From NCBI GenBank assembly GCA_902783835.1, contig CACZSN010000007.1:1-64000 (forward strand): a DNA stretch of 64,000 nucleotides. Direction: 5' to 3'. Below the pieces are notes generated by a model. That model worked only from the letters and a program-made list of their open reading frames with translations. It made no database searches and was not told the origin of the DNA. The stretch comes from an uncultured bacterium. GTDB taxonomy: Bacteria; Cyanobacteriota; Vampirovibrionia; Gastranaerophilales; Gastranaerophilaceae. Each line of letters begins with the position of its first letter. Position 1 is the first letter of the stretch. Position numbers and translations under genes: made by a program. This document shows positions 27,950-35,725 of this stretch, piece after piece.

Positions 27950-28007
27950 AAAAAAAAGCGACAAGACAGCAAAGGAACATGTCCTTTGCGACGCCATTGT
28001 CGCTTTT
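27950..28007 (-). promoter_or_regulatory. Terminator-attenuator leader of glnN with a possible ANTAR-binding hairpin
   Basis: On the minus strand AAAAGCGACAA (28007-27997) pairs with TTGTCGCTTTT (27964-27954). An inner stem, GCAAAGGA/TCCTTTGC, completes it, and eight T (27957-27950) follow: an intrinsic terminator inside the glnN 5' UTR. The same 5' arm can instead form the hairpin GCGAC-AATGGC-GTCGC (28003-27988), which excludes the terminator. Its hexaloop has A at position 1 and G at position 4, the known ANTAR target pattern. The adjacent second hairpin, AAAGGA/TCCTTT, has a 5-base loop (CATGT) and does not fit the pattern exactly. An ANTAR regulator is encoded at 29345. Confidence 0.75.
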
Positions 28008-28016
28008 ATGAAAAAA

Positions 28017-28045
28017 TTTATACCATAGTGCAAATTTCTTGTCAA
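28017..28045 (-). promoter_or_regulatory. Promoter of glnN-gltB-gltD
   Basis: TTGACA (28045-28040) and TATAAA (28022-28017) on the minus strand with a 17-base spacer: near-consensus sigma-70. Transcription would start near 28010, so the RNA begins almost directly with the terminator/antiterminator structure. Confidence 0.8.
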
Positions 28046-28061
28046 ATTTGTTACAAGTTCA

Positions 28062-28090
28062 TTGACGAGTAAAAATTCAGCCTTTATAAT
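28062..28090 (+). promoter_or_regulatory. Promoter of glnA-ANTAR operon
   Basis: TTGACG (28062-28067) and TATAAT (28085-28090) with a 17-base spacer. The -35 boxes of this promoter and the divergent glnN promoter are only 16 bases apart. The ~35-base leader shows no terminator hairpin, unlike the glnN leader. Confidence 0.8.
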
Positions 28091-28129
28091 GGTTTCAAGG
28101 GATTATTAAGATTAAATAAAGGATAAAAT

Positions 28130-29338
28130 ATGAATTTCGATTATGATGATGTTCTTGAGTATATCGAGCAAGAGGATGTAAAGTTCATAAGACTTGCATT
28201 TTGTGACATTAAAGGTAATTTAAAAAATATCTCAATTATGCCGGATGAGCTAAAACGTGCTTTTACAAGCGGAATTTCGTTTGATGCTTCCGCAATAAAA
28301 GGATTTGAAACAGAAGAAAAATCAGATTTGTTCCTTTTCCCCGTACCGTCTACCTTGACCGTACTTCCTTGGAGACCCTCTCAAGGTAAAGTTGTTCGTA
28401 TGTTTTGCAATATAAAATATCCCGACGGAACTCCTTTTAATCTTGATTGCAGATATATTCTTGAAAATGCCGTAAAATATGCTAATGAAAACGGTCTTTC
28501 CGTATATTTCGGTACCGAATTTGAATTTTATCTTTTTAAAACAGATGAAAACGGTAATCCCACCAACGTTCCTTTTGATAACGCAGGTTATTTTGATGTT
28601 GCTCCGGAAGATAAGGGCGAAAACGTCCGCCGTGAGATTTGTTTAACCCTTTTGGAAATGGGAATGAAACCTGAATGTTCCCATCACGAAGAAGGTCCGG
28701 GACAAAATGAAATTGACTTCAAATACAGTGATGCCATAGCTGCAGCAGACAATGCAATCAACTTTATTACTGTTGTTAAGGCGGCAGCATTGAGCAACGG
28801 TTTATATGCAGACTTCTCTCCAAAGCCGATAAAAGATTGCAGCGGCAACGGTTTGCACATAAATATGTCCGTAAAATCATCAGACGGTATGGATTATACA
28901 GATAATTTTATTGCGGGAATTATTGCTCATATCAAAGAAATGACTGCATTTTTGAACCCTTGTGAAAATTCCTATGAAAGATTGGGTGAAAAGAAAGCTC
29001 CAAAATATATTACTTGGTCAAAGGAAAATCGCTCTCAATTAATAAGAATTCCGGCTGCAACGGGAGAGTACAAACGTATTGAACTTCGTTCTCCAGATCC
29101 GATGGCAAATCCGTATATCACATTTGCTCTCTTGATTTACGCGGGCACAGACGGAATTTTGAATAATTTGAAACTTCAAAAATCAACAGATATAAACCTT
29201 TTCACTGCTGAAAAATCCGTTACGGATTCTCTTGAAAAGTTGCCCGAATGTTTAAACGATGCGGTAAATATTGCTCAAAACAGCGATTTTATCTCAAAAC
29301 ATCTTCCTGAAGAACTTAGAAAACAATTAAAAGCGTAG
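28130..29338 (+). CDS. glnA: Glutamine synthetase type I (short form)
   Basis: 402 residues, somewhat shorter than typical GSI (~440). GSI hallmarks are FDASAIKGFETEEKSDLFLF, GTEFEFYLF, EEGPGQNEIDFKY, NGLHINMS, and the RIPAATGEYKRIELRSPDP substrate-binding region. The adenylylation-site Tyr region of beta-type enzymes is not recognisable. SD AAAGGA is before the ATG. The gene is followed after 6 bases by an ANTAR-type response regulator, an arrangement known from clostridial glnA loci. Confidence 0.94.
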   Translation: MNFDYDDVLEYIEQEDVKFIRLAFCDIKGNLKNISIMPDELKRAFTSGISFDASAIKGFETEEKSDLFLFPVPSTLTVLPWRPSQGKVVRMFCNIKYPDGTPFNLDCRYILENAVKYANENGLSVYFGTEFEFYLFKTDENGNPTNVPFDNAGYFDVAPEDKGENVRREICLTLLEMGMKPECSHHEEGPGQNEIDFKYSDAIAAADNAINFITVVKAAALSNGLYADFSPKPIKDCSGNGLHINMSVKSSDGMDYTDNFIAGIIAHIKEMTAFLNPCENSYERLGEKKAPKYITWSKENRSQLIRIPAATGEYKRIELRSPDPMANPYITFALLIYAGTDGILNNLKLQKSTDINLFTAEKSVTDSLEKLPECLNDAVNIAQNSDFISKHLPEELRKQLKA

Positions 29339-29344
29339 GTTAAA

Positions 29345-29929
29345 ATGAAAACATCAAAAACTCCTCAAAGAGTTTTGGTCGTTTCAAGTGATGATAACAC
29401 TTTCGCCTACCTGAAAAAAATTCTTCCCTATGAAAGTTTTAATCCGCTCTTAAAAGCCAAAAACTCAAATGAGGCAAAAAGATTTTTACTCACAAACACC
29501 GTCGATATTATGATTATCGATGCACCTTTGACTGATGAGTTCGGTCTTGATTTGGCAAATGAATATTCTCAAACATCTATCGGAATTATGATTATGGTCA
29601 ATGCATCTTTGTATGAACAAATCGCTTACCGTGTTGAGGATTTGGGCATATTTACAATGATTAAACCCAACTCAACGGAAAATATCTATTCCGCACTCAA
29701 AATGCTTTCCGCGATGCACAAAAAACTTGCTAAAATGGAAACGAAAACAAAAAAATTACAAGAAAAAATGCAGGATATTAAAATCATTAATCAGGCTAAA
29801 ATTATTCTCATCCAAAAACTCAATATGTCTGAAAATGATGCTCATTACTATATCGAAAAACAATCGATGGATACTCGCCTCTCAAAATCAAAAGTAGCTG
29901 AAAATATTATCAGAACTTATAATTATTAA
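29345..29929 (+). CDS. Response regulator with ANTAR RNA-binding domain
   Basis: 194 residues. Residues ~8-120 are a receiver domain with the expected acidic pair (SSDDN), phospho-acceptor Asp (IIDAPLTDEF) and the conserved Lys (IKPNS). About 125-145 form a coiled coil. About 145-194 are an ANTAR domain: INQAKIILIQKLNMSENDAH, then the helix ending KSKVAENIIRTY. ANTAR proteins bind paired hairpins in leader RNA and prevent terminator formation. It is co-transcribed with glnA, and the attenuated glnN leader ~1.3 kb away is the obvious candidate target. The matching histidine kinase is not in this window. Confidence 0.88.
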   Translation: MKTSKTPQRVLVVSSDDNTFAYLKKILPYESFNPLLKAKNSNEAKRFLLTNTVDIMIIDAPLTDEFGLDLANEYSQTSIGIMIMVNASLYEQIAYRVEDLGIFTMIKPNSTENIYSALKMLSAMHKKLAKMETKTKKLQEKMQDIKIINQAKIILIQKLNMSENDAHYYIEKQSMDTRLSKSKVAENIIRTYNY

Positions 29930-29979
29930 CCTTTTAGTATTTGACATTTTCTTATTTTTATAATACGCTGTTTAAACAA

Positions 29980-29999
29980 TATGTTGCAAATACAACATA
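29980..29999. promoter_or_regulatory. Palindrome TATGTTG-N6-CAACATA, possible operator
   Basis: A perfect inverted repeat with 7-base arms and spacer CAAATA. A third CAACAT lies at 30007-30012. It lies 49 bases before the frameshifted membrane gene. A closely matching palindrome occurs at 30671-30690, after that gene. A dimeric repressor site is the likely meaning; no candidate regulator is adjacent. Confidence 0.55.
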
Positions 30000-30047
30000 A
30001 ACTTAGCAACATTGTGTCTAAATAGTGTGAACAGAAACGGATTTGAA

Positions 30048-30652
30048 ATGAAAAATTTTACTTTAAAGCCAAGAGTGGCTGATTTTGCGGTAATTGTTAT
30101 AACTGCCGTATTAGTTTGTGTATTAAAATTTATGGGAATAACGGAAATTCCCGAAAACAGTTTGGTAGAAAACATTCAATTGCTTGCATTGTTCGGAGGT
30201 ATTTTGGTTTGTTTCTTTACTCGTAACAACCCTGAATACAAAACTTTGAACAGATTTTTAGCGATGATTTTAATTTTAATGTTTTTAAGAGAAATCAGTT
30301 ACGGTCGCTGTATTTTCTGTCAAATAGACGGAAATCCTCATGAAAATTTTATCCCTGGAAACATTATAAATACGGCTATTTAGCACATGTATTCATTGGG
30401 GGTTATATTGCAGCAATCGCTTTATACGGAATTATCAATAAAGTTTGGTTATCAGCATTTAATGCTCTTAAGTCCGTAAAATTCCCCGTAATCAGTACTG
30501 TTCTTGCAATTTTTGCAATCGTTATTCAATTGTATGCGGAAAAAGTCACCAAAAGTACTTTCGTCGAAGAAATCTCTGAATTATCGATATACATTATAAT
30601 TGCGACAGTTATTTATTATTACAATAACCATCTTATTAACAATAATAATTGA
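30048..30652 (+). pseudogene. Small polytopic membrane protein gene with one frameshift
   Basis: Starting at the ATG 30048 (MKNFTLKPRVADFAVIV) the frame encodes three hydrophobic segments and LREISYGRCIFCQIDG, then ends early at 30383. The downstream +2 frame continues with PWKHYKYGYLAHVFIGGYIA and two more membrane segments to a TGA at 30652. Adding one C to the CCC at 30353-30355 joins the two frames smoothly. The family is not recognised. It may be a true pseudogene, a sequencing error in a homopolymer, or an on/off slippage site. A terminator follows at 30774. Confidence 0.7.
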
Positions 30653-30670
30653 CATTAGACAAAAACATGT

Positions 30671-30690
30671 TATGTTGTTTATGCAACATG
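30671..30690. promoter_or_regulatory. Second copy of the palindrome (TATGTTG-N6-CAACATG)
   Basis: The 6-base core arms ATGTTG/CAACAT match those at 29980-29999, with spacer TTTATG. A TTGACA is 16 bases upstream (30649-30654), and TATGTT could serve as the -10, so the site would overlap a plus-strand promoter. Only a terminator (30774-30805), no protein gene, lies downstream on that strand. Confidence 0.45.
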
Positions 30691-30773
30691 TTATATATAC
30701 AACGTATAATTAAGCATGTCATTATTGAAATCCCAATAAAGTTATATTCTTTTTCATTCAGAACATCAATTCA

Positions 30774-30805
30774 CCCTGTATCTCAGATAATACAGGGATT
30801 TTTTT
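30774..30805 (+). terminator. Intrinsic terminator
   Basis: CCCTGTAT (30774-30781), 8-base loop, ATACAGGG (30790-30797), then a T-run. It is oriented for plus-strand transcripts: the frameshifted membrane gene, or a short RNA starting near the second palindrome. Confidence 0.85.
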
Positions 30806-30814
30806 GAAATAAAA

Positions 30815-32038
30815 TTATAATTTTTTGATAATCAACGATGTATTTATGCCGCCAAAAGCAAAATTATTTGTCATAATGATATCTGTGTTCAAGGTTCTTC
30901 CGCATTCTATTATATAGTCTAAGTTTCCGCAATTTTCGTCGATTTCGCGGAGATTTAAATTCGGACAGAACCAAGAATTTTCAAGCATTTTAACTGATAA
31001 AACGGCTTCTATTGCACCGCAGGCACCTAAAGTATGTCCTGTGTAACTTTTTATTGTGCTTATCGGAATTTGTCTTTTAAAGACCGACTCTGTGGCTTGA
31101 GTTTCCGCAATATCGCCTTGAACGGTTGCGGTACCGTGTGCATTTACATAGCCGATTTCGTTCGGAGAAATTTTTGCATCTTCAAGAGCCTGTTTCATAA
31201 CGATAGCCATGGTTTCGGAGTTCGGATTTGTAATATGAGTTCCGTCGGTGTTTGTTGAATAGCCGATGATTTCGGCATAAATCTTTGCACCGCGTGCTTT
31301 TGCGTGTTCATATTCTTCCAAAATCAATGTACCTGCACCTTCTCCGATTACCAATCCGTCTCTGTTTTTATCAAACGGGGCGGGAGTAATTTTTGGAGAA
31401 TTATTCTTCGCACTTGTCGCATAAAGCGTATCAAAAACTGCAACTTGAGTCGGATGATATTCTTCCGCACCGCCTGCAATCATGACTGTTTGCAGACCGT
31501 TTTTTATTGCTTCGTAAGCCGCACCGATTCCCATTGAACCCGAGGTACAGGCTGTTGATGTCGGAATTAATCTTCCCGTTGTTTTGAAGTACACTGAAAT
31601 ATTTACTGCGGTAGTCTGGGGCATCATTTTGAGGTATGAACCGGAATTAAGATTTTTAACCTCTTTGTTTACACTCATCGAGTAGAAATCCATAATCGCA
31701 TCTAATGAACCGGATGAAGAACCGTAGCTGACACCTGTTCTACCGGATGTAATTATTTCATCTCCAAGAAGTCCCGCATCTTTCAAGGCTTCTTCGGTAC
31801 AAGCGGTTGCATAAATTGCAACAGTTCCCATTGAGCGTGTAATTTTTCTTGAAAAGTGTTCGGGTTTTGTAAAATTTTTAATTCTTGCTGCCAGTCTTGT
31901 CGTCAACTTTTCGTATTGATTGAGTTCTTCCTGATACTCAACGCAGTTTTCATAGGTGTGGAGTCTTTCAAATGCTTCCGTCGGAGAGTTTCCGAGTGCG
32001 GAAATCAATGACATACCTGTGATGACGACTCTTTTCAT
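30815..32038 (-). CDS. apeR: Beta-ketoacyl-ACP synthase (ApeR-like) of the aryl polyene-type cluster
   Basis: 407 residues from the ATG at 32038, which shares one base with the ketoreductase stop; the longer in-frame extension upstream is only antisense-like sequence inside that gene. FabF-type fold with all three catalytic residues: Cys in STACTSGSMG, His in NAHGTATVQGD, His in SYTGHTLGACGA. It condenses malonyl-ACP with the growing chain. It is the last of four minus-strand genes in KS-DH-KR-KS order, the same order as apeO-P-Q-R of known aryl polyene clusters. Confidence 0.85.
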   Translation of the reverse strand: MKRVVITGMSLISALGNSPTEAFERLHTYENCVEYQEELNQYEKLTTRLAARIKNFTKPEHFSRKITRSMGTVAIYATACTEEALKDAGLLGDEIITSGRTGVSYGSSSGSLDAIMDFYSMSVNKEVKNLNSGSYLKMMPQTTAVNISVYFKTTGRLIPTSTACTSGSMGIGAAYEAIKNGLQTVMIAGGAEEYHPTQVAVFDTLYATSAKNNSPKITPAPFDKNRDGLVIGEGAGTLILEEYEHAKARGAKIYAEIIGYSTNTDGTHITNPNSETMAIVMKQALEDAKISPNEIGYVNAHGTATVQGDIAETQATESVFKRQIPISTIKSYTGHTLGACGAIEAVLSVKMLENSWFCPNLNLREIDENCGNLDYIIECGRTLNTDIIMTNNFAFGGINTSLIIKKL

Positions 32039-32763
32039 TAACAAAGACCTCCGTTGACGGAAATTACCTGTCCCGTAATGTAAGAAGCATTTTCGCCGAG
32101 TAAATATGCGGCAAGGCTTGCCACCTCTTGAGGTTTTCCAAATCTTTTCATCGGAATTAATTTCAAGACTTCTTCTTTCGGCAAATCTTTTGTCATATCT
32201 GTTTCGATAACACCGGGTGCAATACAATTTACAGTAATTCCGCGTTTTGCAAGTTCAAGGGCAAGTGATTTTGAAGCACCGATAATACCGGCTTTTGATG
32301 CGGAATAATTTGTTTGTCCCCTATTTCCCGTAATTCCCGAAACGGAAGTCATCGCTATAATTCTGCCTTTGACTCGTGATTGAATCATTGGCATAACTAT
32401 CGGTTTTAAAACATTATAAAACCCGTTTAAATTTGTATTTATTACGTTATCCCACTCATCATCTTCCATAGCGGGAAAAACGTTGTCTTTGTTAATTCCT
32501 GCGTTTAAAACTACACCGTAAAAACTTCCGTTTTGTCCAATGTAATCTTCTAAGACTTCACGGCATTGAACTCTGTTTGAAATATCAAATTTCAAAATAT
32601 CACAATTTCCGCCGTTTTCGGTAATTACATTTTTTACTTCATTCAAAGAAGAAATGTTTTTGTTACAATGAAGTACAATGTCAAAGCCTTCTTTTGCCAA
32701 TAATATTGCAATTTCACGACCTATTCCGCGGCTTGAACCTGTCACCAAAACTTTTTTATTCAT
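32038..32763 (-). CDS. apeQ: 3-ketoacyl-ACP reductase (ApeQ/FabG-like)
   Basis: A 241-residue short-chain dehydrogenase. NADPH motif GSSRGIGREIA at residues 9-19, NAGINKDNVF, catalytic SVSGITGNRGQTNYSASKAG with Ser, Tyr and Lys in place, and the closing ISVNGGLC. It reduces the beta-keto group formed by the cluster synthases. It overlaps the dehydratase gene by 8 bases and the downstream synthase by 1. Confidence 0.88.
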   Translation of the reverse strand: MNKKVLVTGSSRGIGREIAILLAKEGFDIVLHCNKNISSLNEVKNVITENGGNCDILKFDISNRVQCREVLEDYIGQNGSFYGVVLNAGINKDNVFPAMEDDEWDNVINTNLNGFYNVLKPIVMPMIQSRVKGRIIAMTSVSGITGNRGQTNYSASKAGIIGASKSLALELAKRGITVNCIAPGVIETDMTKDLPKEEVLKLIPMKRFGKPQEVASLAAYLLGENASYITGQVISVNGGLC

Positions 32764-33205
32764 TTTTATTTAAATATTCCTCAATGTTTTCGGGTTGATA
32801 TGCATTTATTGTAGCACAAGCAATTTCTTCCTGATTTTCGTCAAATATTTGACATCCGAAGGCACATAATTTATTGTCGTTGTATACTTCTTCAGCTTTT
32901 ATTGTGTATGTTTTTCCGTTCTCAAAAAACTCTATTGAATTATTATACATGCGAGTTCCGAGCAAAAATCCCATTCTCGGTTTGATTTCTTTTCGCTTCA
33001 AATAAGAATAACAACCGATAGTTTGTGCCATAAACTCAATACCGACAACTGATGACATACCGTTTATTGTTTTGTCAAAAAACGGCATAGACTCTTTTAT
33101 CGTTGTTGAAGAAACAACGTAATGATTTTCCGAATCAAATTCGGTTACTTTGTCGATTAAAACCATAGGATAATCATGCGGAAGCATTTTGGATATATTA
33201 TTCAT
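32756..33205 (-). CDS. apeP: 3-hydroxyacyl-ACP dehydratase (ApeP-like hotdog)
   Basis: 149 residues, single hotdog domain. It starts NNISKMLPHDYPMVLIDKV, the conserved opening of ApeP/FabZ-like proteins, followed by MSSVVGIEFMAQTIGCYSYL with the catalytic-helix Glu. It removes water to give the conjugated double bond. In characterised aryl polyene systems ApeP works with ApeI; here the ApeI-like partner is fused to the ligase at 36646. It overlaps both neighbours by 8 bases. Confidence 0.82.
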   Translation of the reverse strand: MNNISKMLPHDYPMVLIDKVTEFDSENHYVVSSTTIKESMPFFDKTINGMSSVVGIEFMAQTIGCYSYLKRKEIKPRMGFLLGTRMYNNSIEFFENGKTYTIKAEEVYNDNKLCAFGCQIFDENQEEIACATINAYQPENIEEYLNKNE

Positions 33206-34316
33206 TTTTTTTACCTAAAATCATAACTGCATTGGTTCCCCCAAAGCCAAATGCATTATTCATTACATACTTCATTGTTTTCTCTTGATTTTGTTTTGTC
33301 AAATTTATTGGAGGTAAATTTGTGTCAATTTCTCCGTCAAAATTGTGTTTTATTAGAAAATTATTTTCAAGACATTTGCAACAAATTGCCGTTTCAATTG
33401 CCGCTGCAGCCCCTAAGCAGTGCCCTGTAAGAGATTTTGTGGATGAGCAAGGCACTTTGTCCTTAAAAATTTCATATATCGCTTTTCCTTCGGATGCATC
33501 ATTGGATTTTGTTCCCGTGCCGTGTAAATTTATGTAGTCAATGTCTTGCGGTGCCAAATCAGAAGATTTTAGTGCAATTTTTATCGCATTAATAATTTCT
33601 TTGGCTTCCGGATCGGGCGATGATGCATGATAAGCATCTGAGGTCTCGCCTATTCCTGCTATTTCAATACCTTTGCCGTTTTTTTCTATCGTAAATAATG
33701 CCGCTCCCTCTCCGATATTTATTCCGCAACGATTTGCCGAAAAAGGTTGTGTTCGTTTGCTTGAAAGTATCTCAAGTGAATTAAATCCATGAACGGATAC
33801 GTGAGACAATGCATCTGAACCGCCTGCGATTACGGCTTTACAAACACCTGATTTTATAAGCTGTTTTGCGGTTGAAAAAATCTTAATTCCCGATGAACAC
33901 GCGGTTGATATTGAGGATGCAAAATTTTTTGTTCCGAGCAATTTTTTTAGGAATAATGCGGGATTACCTATCTGTGAAAGTTTTTCATTTCCGCTTTCTG
34001 AAAATTCTTCCGAACCGGAATTGGTTGTTGCAATAACAATCGCAACGTTCTCTTTGCCGTATTTTTCGACAAATTTTCTTAAGTTCATATCATTAACCAA
34101 TTTTAACAAAAATTGGTTTGTTCTCGTTGAAAAGTCTTTATCATCGATATTTTCAAACTCCGTATTAACTTTTCCAAAATAAAACGAACGTCCGTCGATA
34201 AAATTTTTATCTTCTTGAAGTTTGGAAATATCTGATTTTATTGCATTCCTGAAAATATGTTCAATATCAATTCCAAGATTGCAAATTGCGTTATATTTTG
34301 TAATACAAACAGTCAT
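33198..34316 (-). CDS. apeO: Beta-ketoacyl-ACP synthase (ApeO-like)
   Basis: A 372-residue thiolase-fold condensing enzyme with Cys (STACSSGIKIF), His (NLHGTGTKSND) and His (SLTGHCLGAAAA) present, so catalytically complete. It is shorter than FabF at the N-terminus. In aryl polyene biosynthesis ApeO pairs with the chain-length factor ApeC, whose counterpart here is divergent at 34360. It is the first gene of the minus-strand operon, 43 bases from the divergent plus-strand operon. Confidence 0.83.
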   Translation of the reverse strand: MTVCITKYNAICNLGIDIEHIFRNAIKSDISKLQEDKNFIDGRSFYFGKVNTEFENIDDKDFSTRTNQFLLKLVNDMNLRKFVEKYGKENVAIVIATTNSGSEEFSESGNEKLSQIGNPALFLKKLLGTKNFASSISTACSSGIKIFSTAKQLIKSGVCKAVIAGGSDALSHVSVHGFNSLEILSSKRTQPFSANRCGINIGEGAALFTIEKNGKGIEIAGIGETSDAYHASSPDPEAKEIINAIKIALKSSDLAPQDIDYINLHGTGTKSNDASEGKAIYEIFKDKVPCSSTKSLTGHCLGAAAAIETAICCKCLENNFLIKHNFDGEIDTNLPPINLTKQNQEKTMKYVMNNAFGFGGTNAVMILGKKNE

Positions 34317-34321
34317 CGGAT

Positions 34322-34350
34322 TTGAAATTCTAACACTATTTAATTAAACT
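34322..34350 (+). promoter_or_regulatory. Possible promoter of the plus-strand half of the cluster
   Basis: TTGAAA (34322-34327) and TAAACT (34345-34350) with a 17-base spacer in the 43-base divergent gap. The implied start is within a few bases of the ATG at 34360, and no SD is visible, so the mRNA may be leaderless. Confidence 0.35.
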
Positions 34351-34359
34351 TATTTTACC

Positions 34360-34962
34360 ATGAATAAAATTGTTTTTTACATTAATAAGTTTTATTACGG
34401 AAATGACATAGATTTATCAGAACTTCCTTCAATTTTAGTCAGAAAATTTTCAAAACTTGATAAAGTTGCTATATCTTCCATGTTAAAGTGTTACGAGAAA
34501 AACTCCGCACCGAAACTTGTTTTTGGGTCTGTTCACGGTCAAATTGACAGACTAAAAAAATTAACGGAACAATATAAGTCTGAAAATGAGGTTTCACCAA
34601 TCGCTTTTTCAGCATCTGTGCATAATAACACTATTGGTGTTTTTTCACTGATTAATAAAATAAATTCATCATATACGGCATTATCAGCAGGAAATGAGAC
34701 AGTTTCAAGTTGCATATGCGATTCCGTTTTGCAATTGACGGAGGAAAACGACGTTTTAATGTGTTGTGCGGATGTTTTTGAAGAAAAATCAATTGCGGTT
34801 TCTGTTTTGTTTTCGCTTCACAAAACTGAAAATTCAATAGCCGTGCAATTATGCCGTGAAAATTCAACTCAATCCGAAAATGAATACAAAGATTTTTCGG
34901 ATTTTTTAAACGGAAAAAATTCTTGTTTTAATTCACAATATTTCAGACTGGAAAAATTATGA
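34360..34962 (+). CDS. apeC: Chain-length-factor-like (ketosynthase N-terminal-like) protein (ApeC-like)
   Basis: 200 residues of the short ketoacyl-synthase-like family seen in aryl polyene clusters: LVFGSVHGQIDRLKKL, SPIAFSASVHNNTIGVFSLI, then YTALSAGNETVSSC. The position of the active-site Cys is not in a TACSSG context and there are no His motifs, so it should be a non-catalytic partner that sets chain length with the ApeO-like synthase. No SD precedes the ATG. It overlaps the next gene by 4 bases. Confidence 0.78.
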   Translation: MNKIVFYINKFYYGNDIDLSELPSILVRKFSKLDKVAISSMLKCYEKNSAPKLVFGSVHGQIDRLKKLTEQYKSENEVSPIAFSASVHNNTIGVFSLINKINSSYTALSAGNETVSSCICDSVLQLTEENDVLMCCADVFEEKSIAVSVLFSLHKTENSIAVQLCRENSTQSENEYKDFSDFLNGKNSCFNSQYFRLEKL

Positions 34963-35687
34963 TAGTGCGAATAATTTTGTTCTCTTTTGCGTTAATTTTT
35001 TTCTCTATCGGCTCAATATTATTGGGTTGTGTGGTCTTTCCCGTAGTAAAAATTTTTTCGGGAAACGAAAAACTGTGTAAAAAACGCTGTACCGATATTA
35101 TCAATCGACTTTGGTATATTTTGGTAAAATATCTTAATTTTACGAAAATCATTGAAATTGAGTATGACAAAGAAATTTCACAAATCAGAAACAAGATTAT
35201 TGTAGCTTCGCACCCGAGTTTTATCGATATATTGGTTCTTATAGCACTAATTCCAAACTCATTGTGTCTTGTTAAAAATTCAATTTTGAAAAATTTTATT
35301 ATGAGAAATATTGTAAAATCCTTGTATATTACGAACGATAACTCCGTTGAAGATTTTTTGCTGGAGTCTGAAAAAGCACTCAATGACGGTTTCAATATAA
35401 TAATTTTCCCAACAGGAAAAAGAGTTACGGAAGGAGAAGACGTACAAATTCACAAAGGTGCGGCAAAACTTTCCATCCATTCAAAATTTCCAATAATTCC
35501 GATAAAAATTACGACATCAGAACCTTTTTTAACAAAAAATCAATCAATTTTTCAATTGGGAAAAAATACCGTGAAATTTTCGCTGAAAATCCAAAAAGAA
35601 ATTGAGCCTATGAGTTTTTCAGACGAAAATCTTTCAGAAATTTCCATAAGAAATAAAATCTGTGCAATTATTAAGGAACATATTTAA
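34959..35687 (+). CDS. PlsC-like acyltransferase (ApeD-like)
   Basis: 242 residues: an N-terminal membrane helix (IILFSFALIFFSIGSILLG), then a PlsC domain with VASHPSFIDILV (HX4D) and IIIFPTGKRVTEGE (the FPEGTR-like substrate motif). It would transfer an acyl chain to a glycerol-type acceptor, probably building the lipid part that anchors the polyene in the outer membrane. The ATGA overlap with the upstream gene indicates coupled translation. Confidence 0.8.
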   Translation: MIVRIILFSFALIFFSIGSILLGCVVFPVVKIFSGNEKLCKKRCTDIINRLWYILVKYLNFTKIIEIEYDKEISQIRNKIIVASHPSFIDILVLIALIPNSLCLVKNSILKNFIMRNIVKSLYITNDNSVEDFLLESEKALNDGFNIIIFPTGKRVTEGEDVQIHKGAAKLSIHSKFPIIPIKITTSEPFLTKNQSIFQLGKNTVKFSLKIQKEIEPMSFSDENLSEISIRNKICAIIKEHI

Positions 35688-35725
35688 ATTTGCTTTTATG
35701 ATTATCTTTAGGCTATAATTTTTTT

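Noticed and set aside
27924-27980. Longer GSIII start (MFLCCLVAFF)
   Set aside because: It would be translated from inside the leader terminator hairpin; the GSIII N-terminus MDTVTSIFG with its SD fits the start at 27923.
27950-28007. glnA-type glutamine riboswitch in the glnN leader
   Set aside because: The conserved core of that class is not visible; the alternative-hairpin pattern fits ANTAR attenuation better.
32039-32227. 63-residue N-terminal extension of the ApeR-like synthase
   Set aside because: It is the alternate frame of the ketoreductase gene; the ATG at 32038 overlapping that stop gives the normal MKRVVITGMS synthase start.
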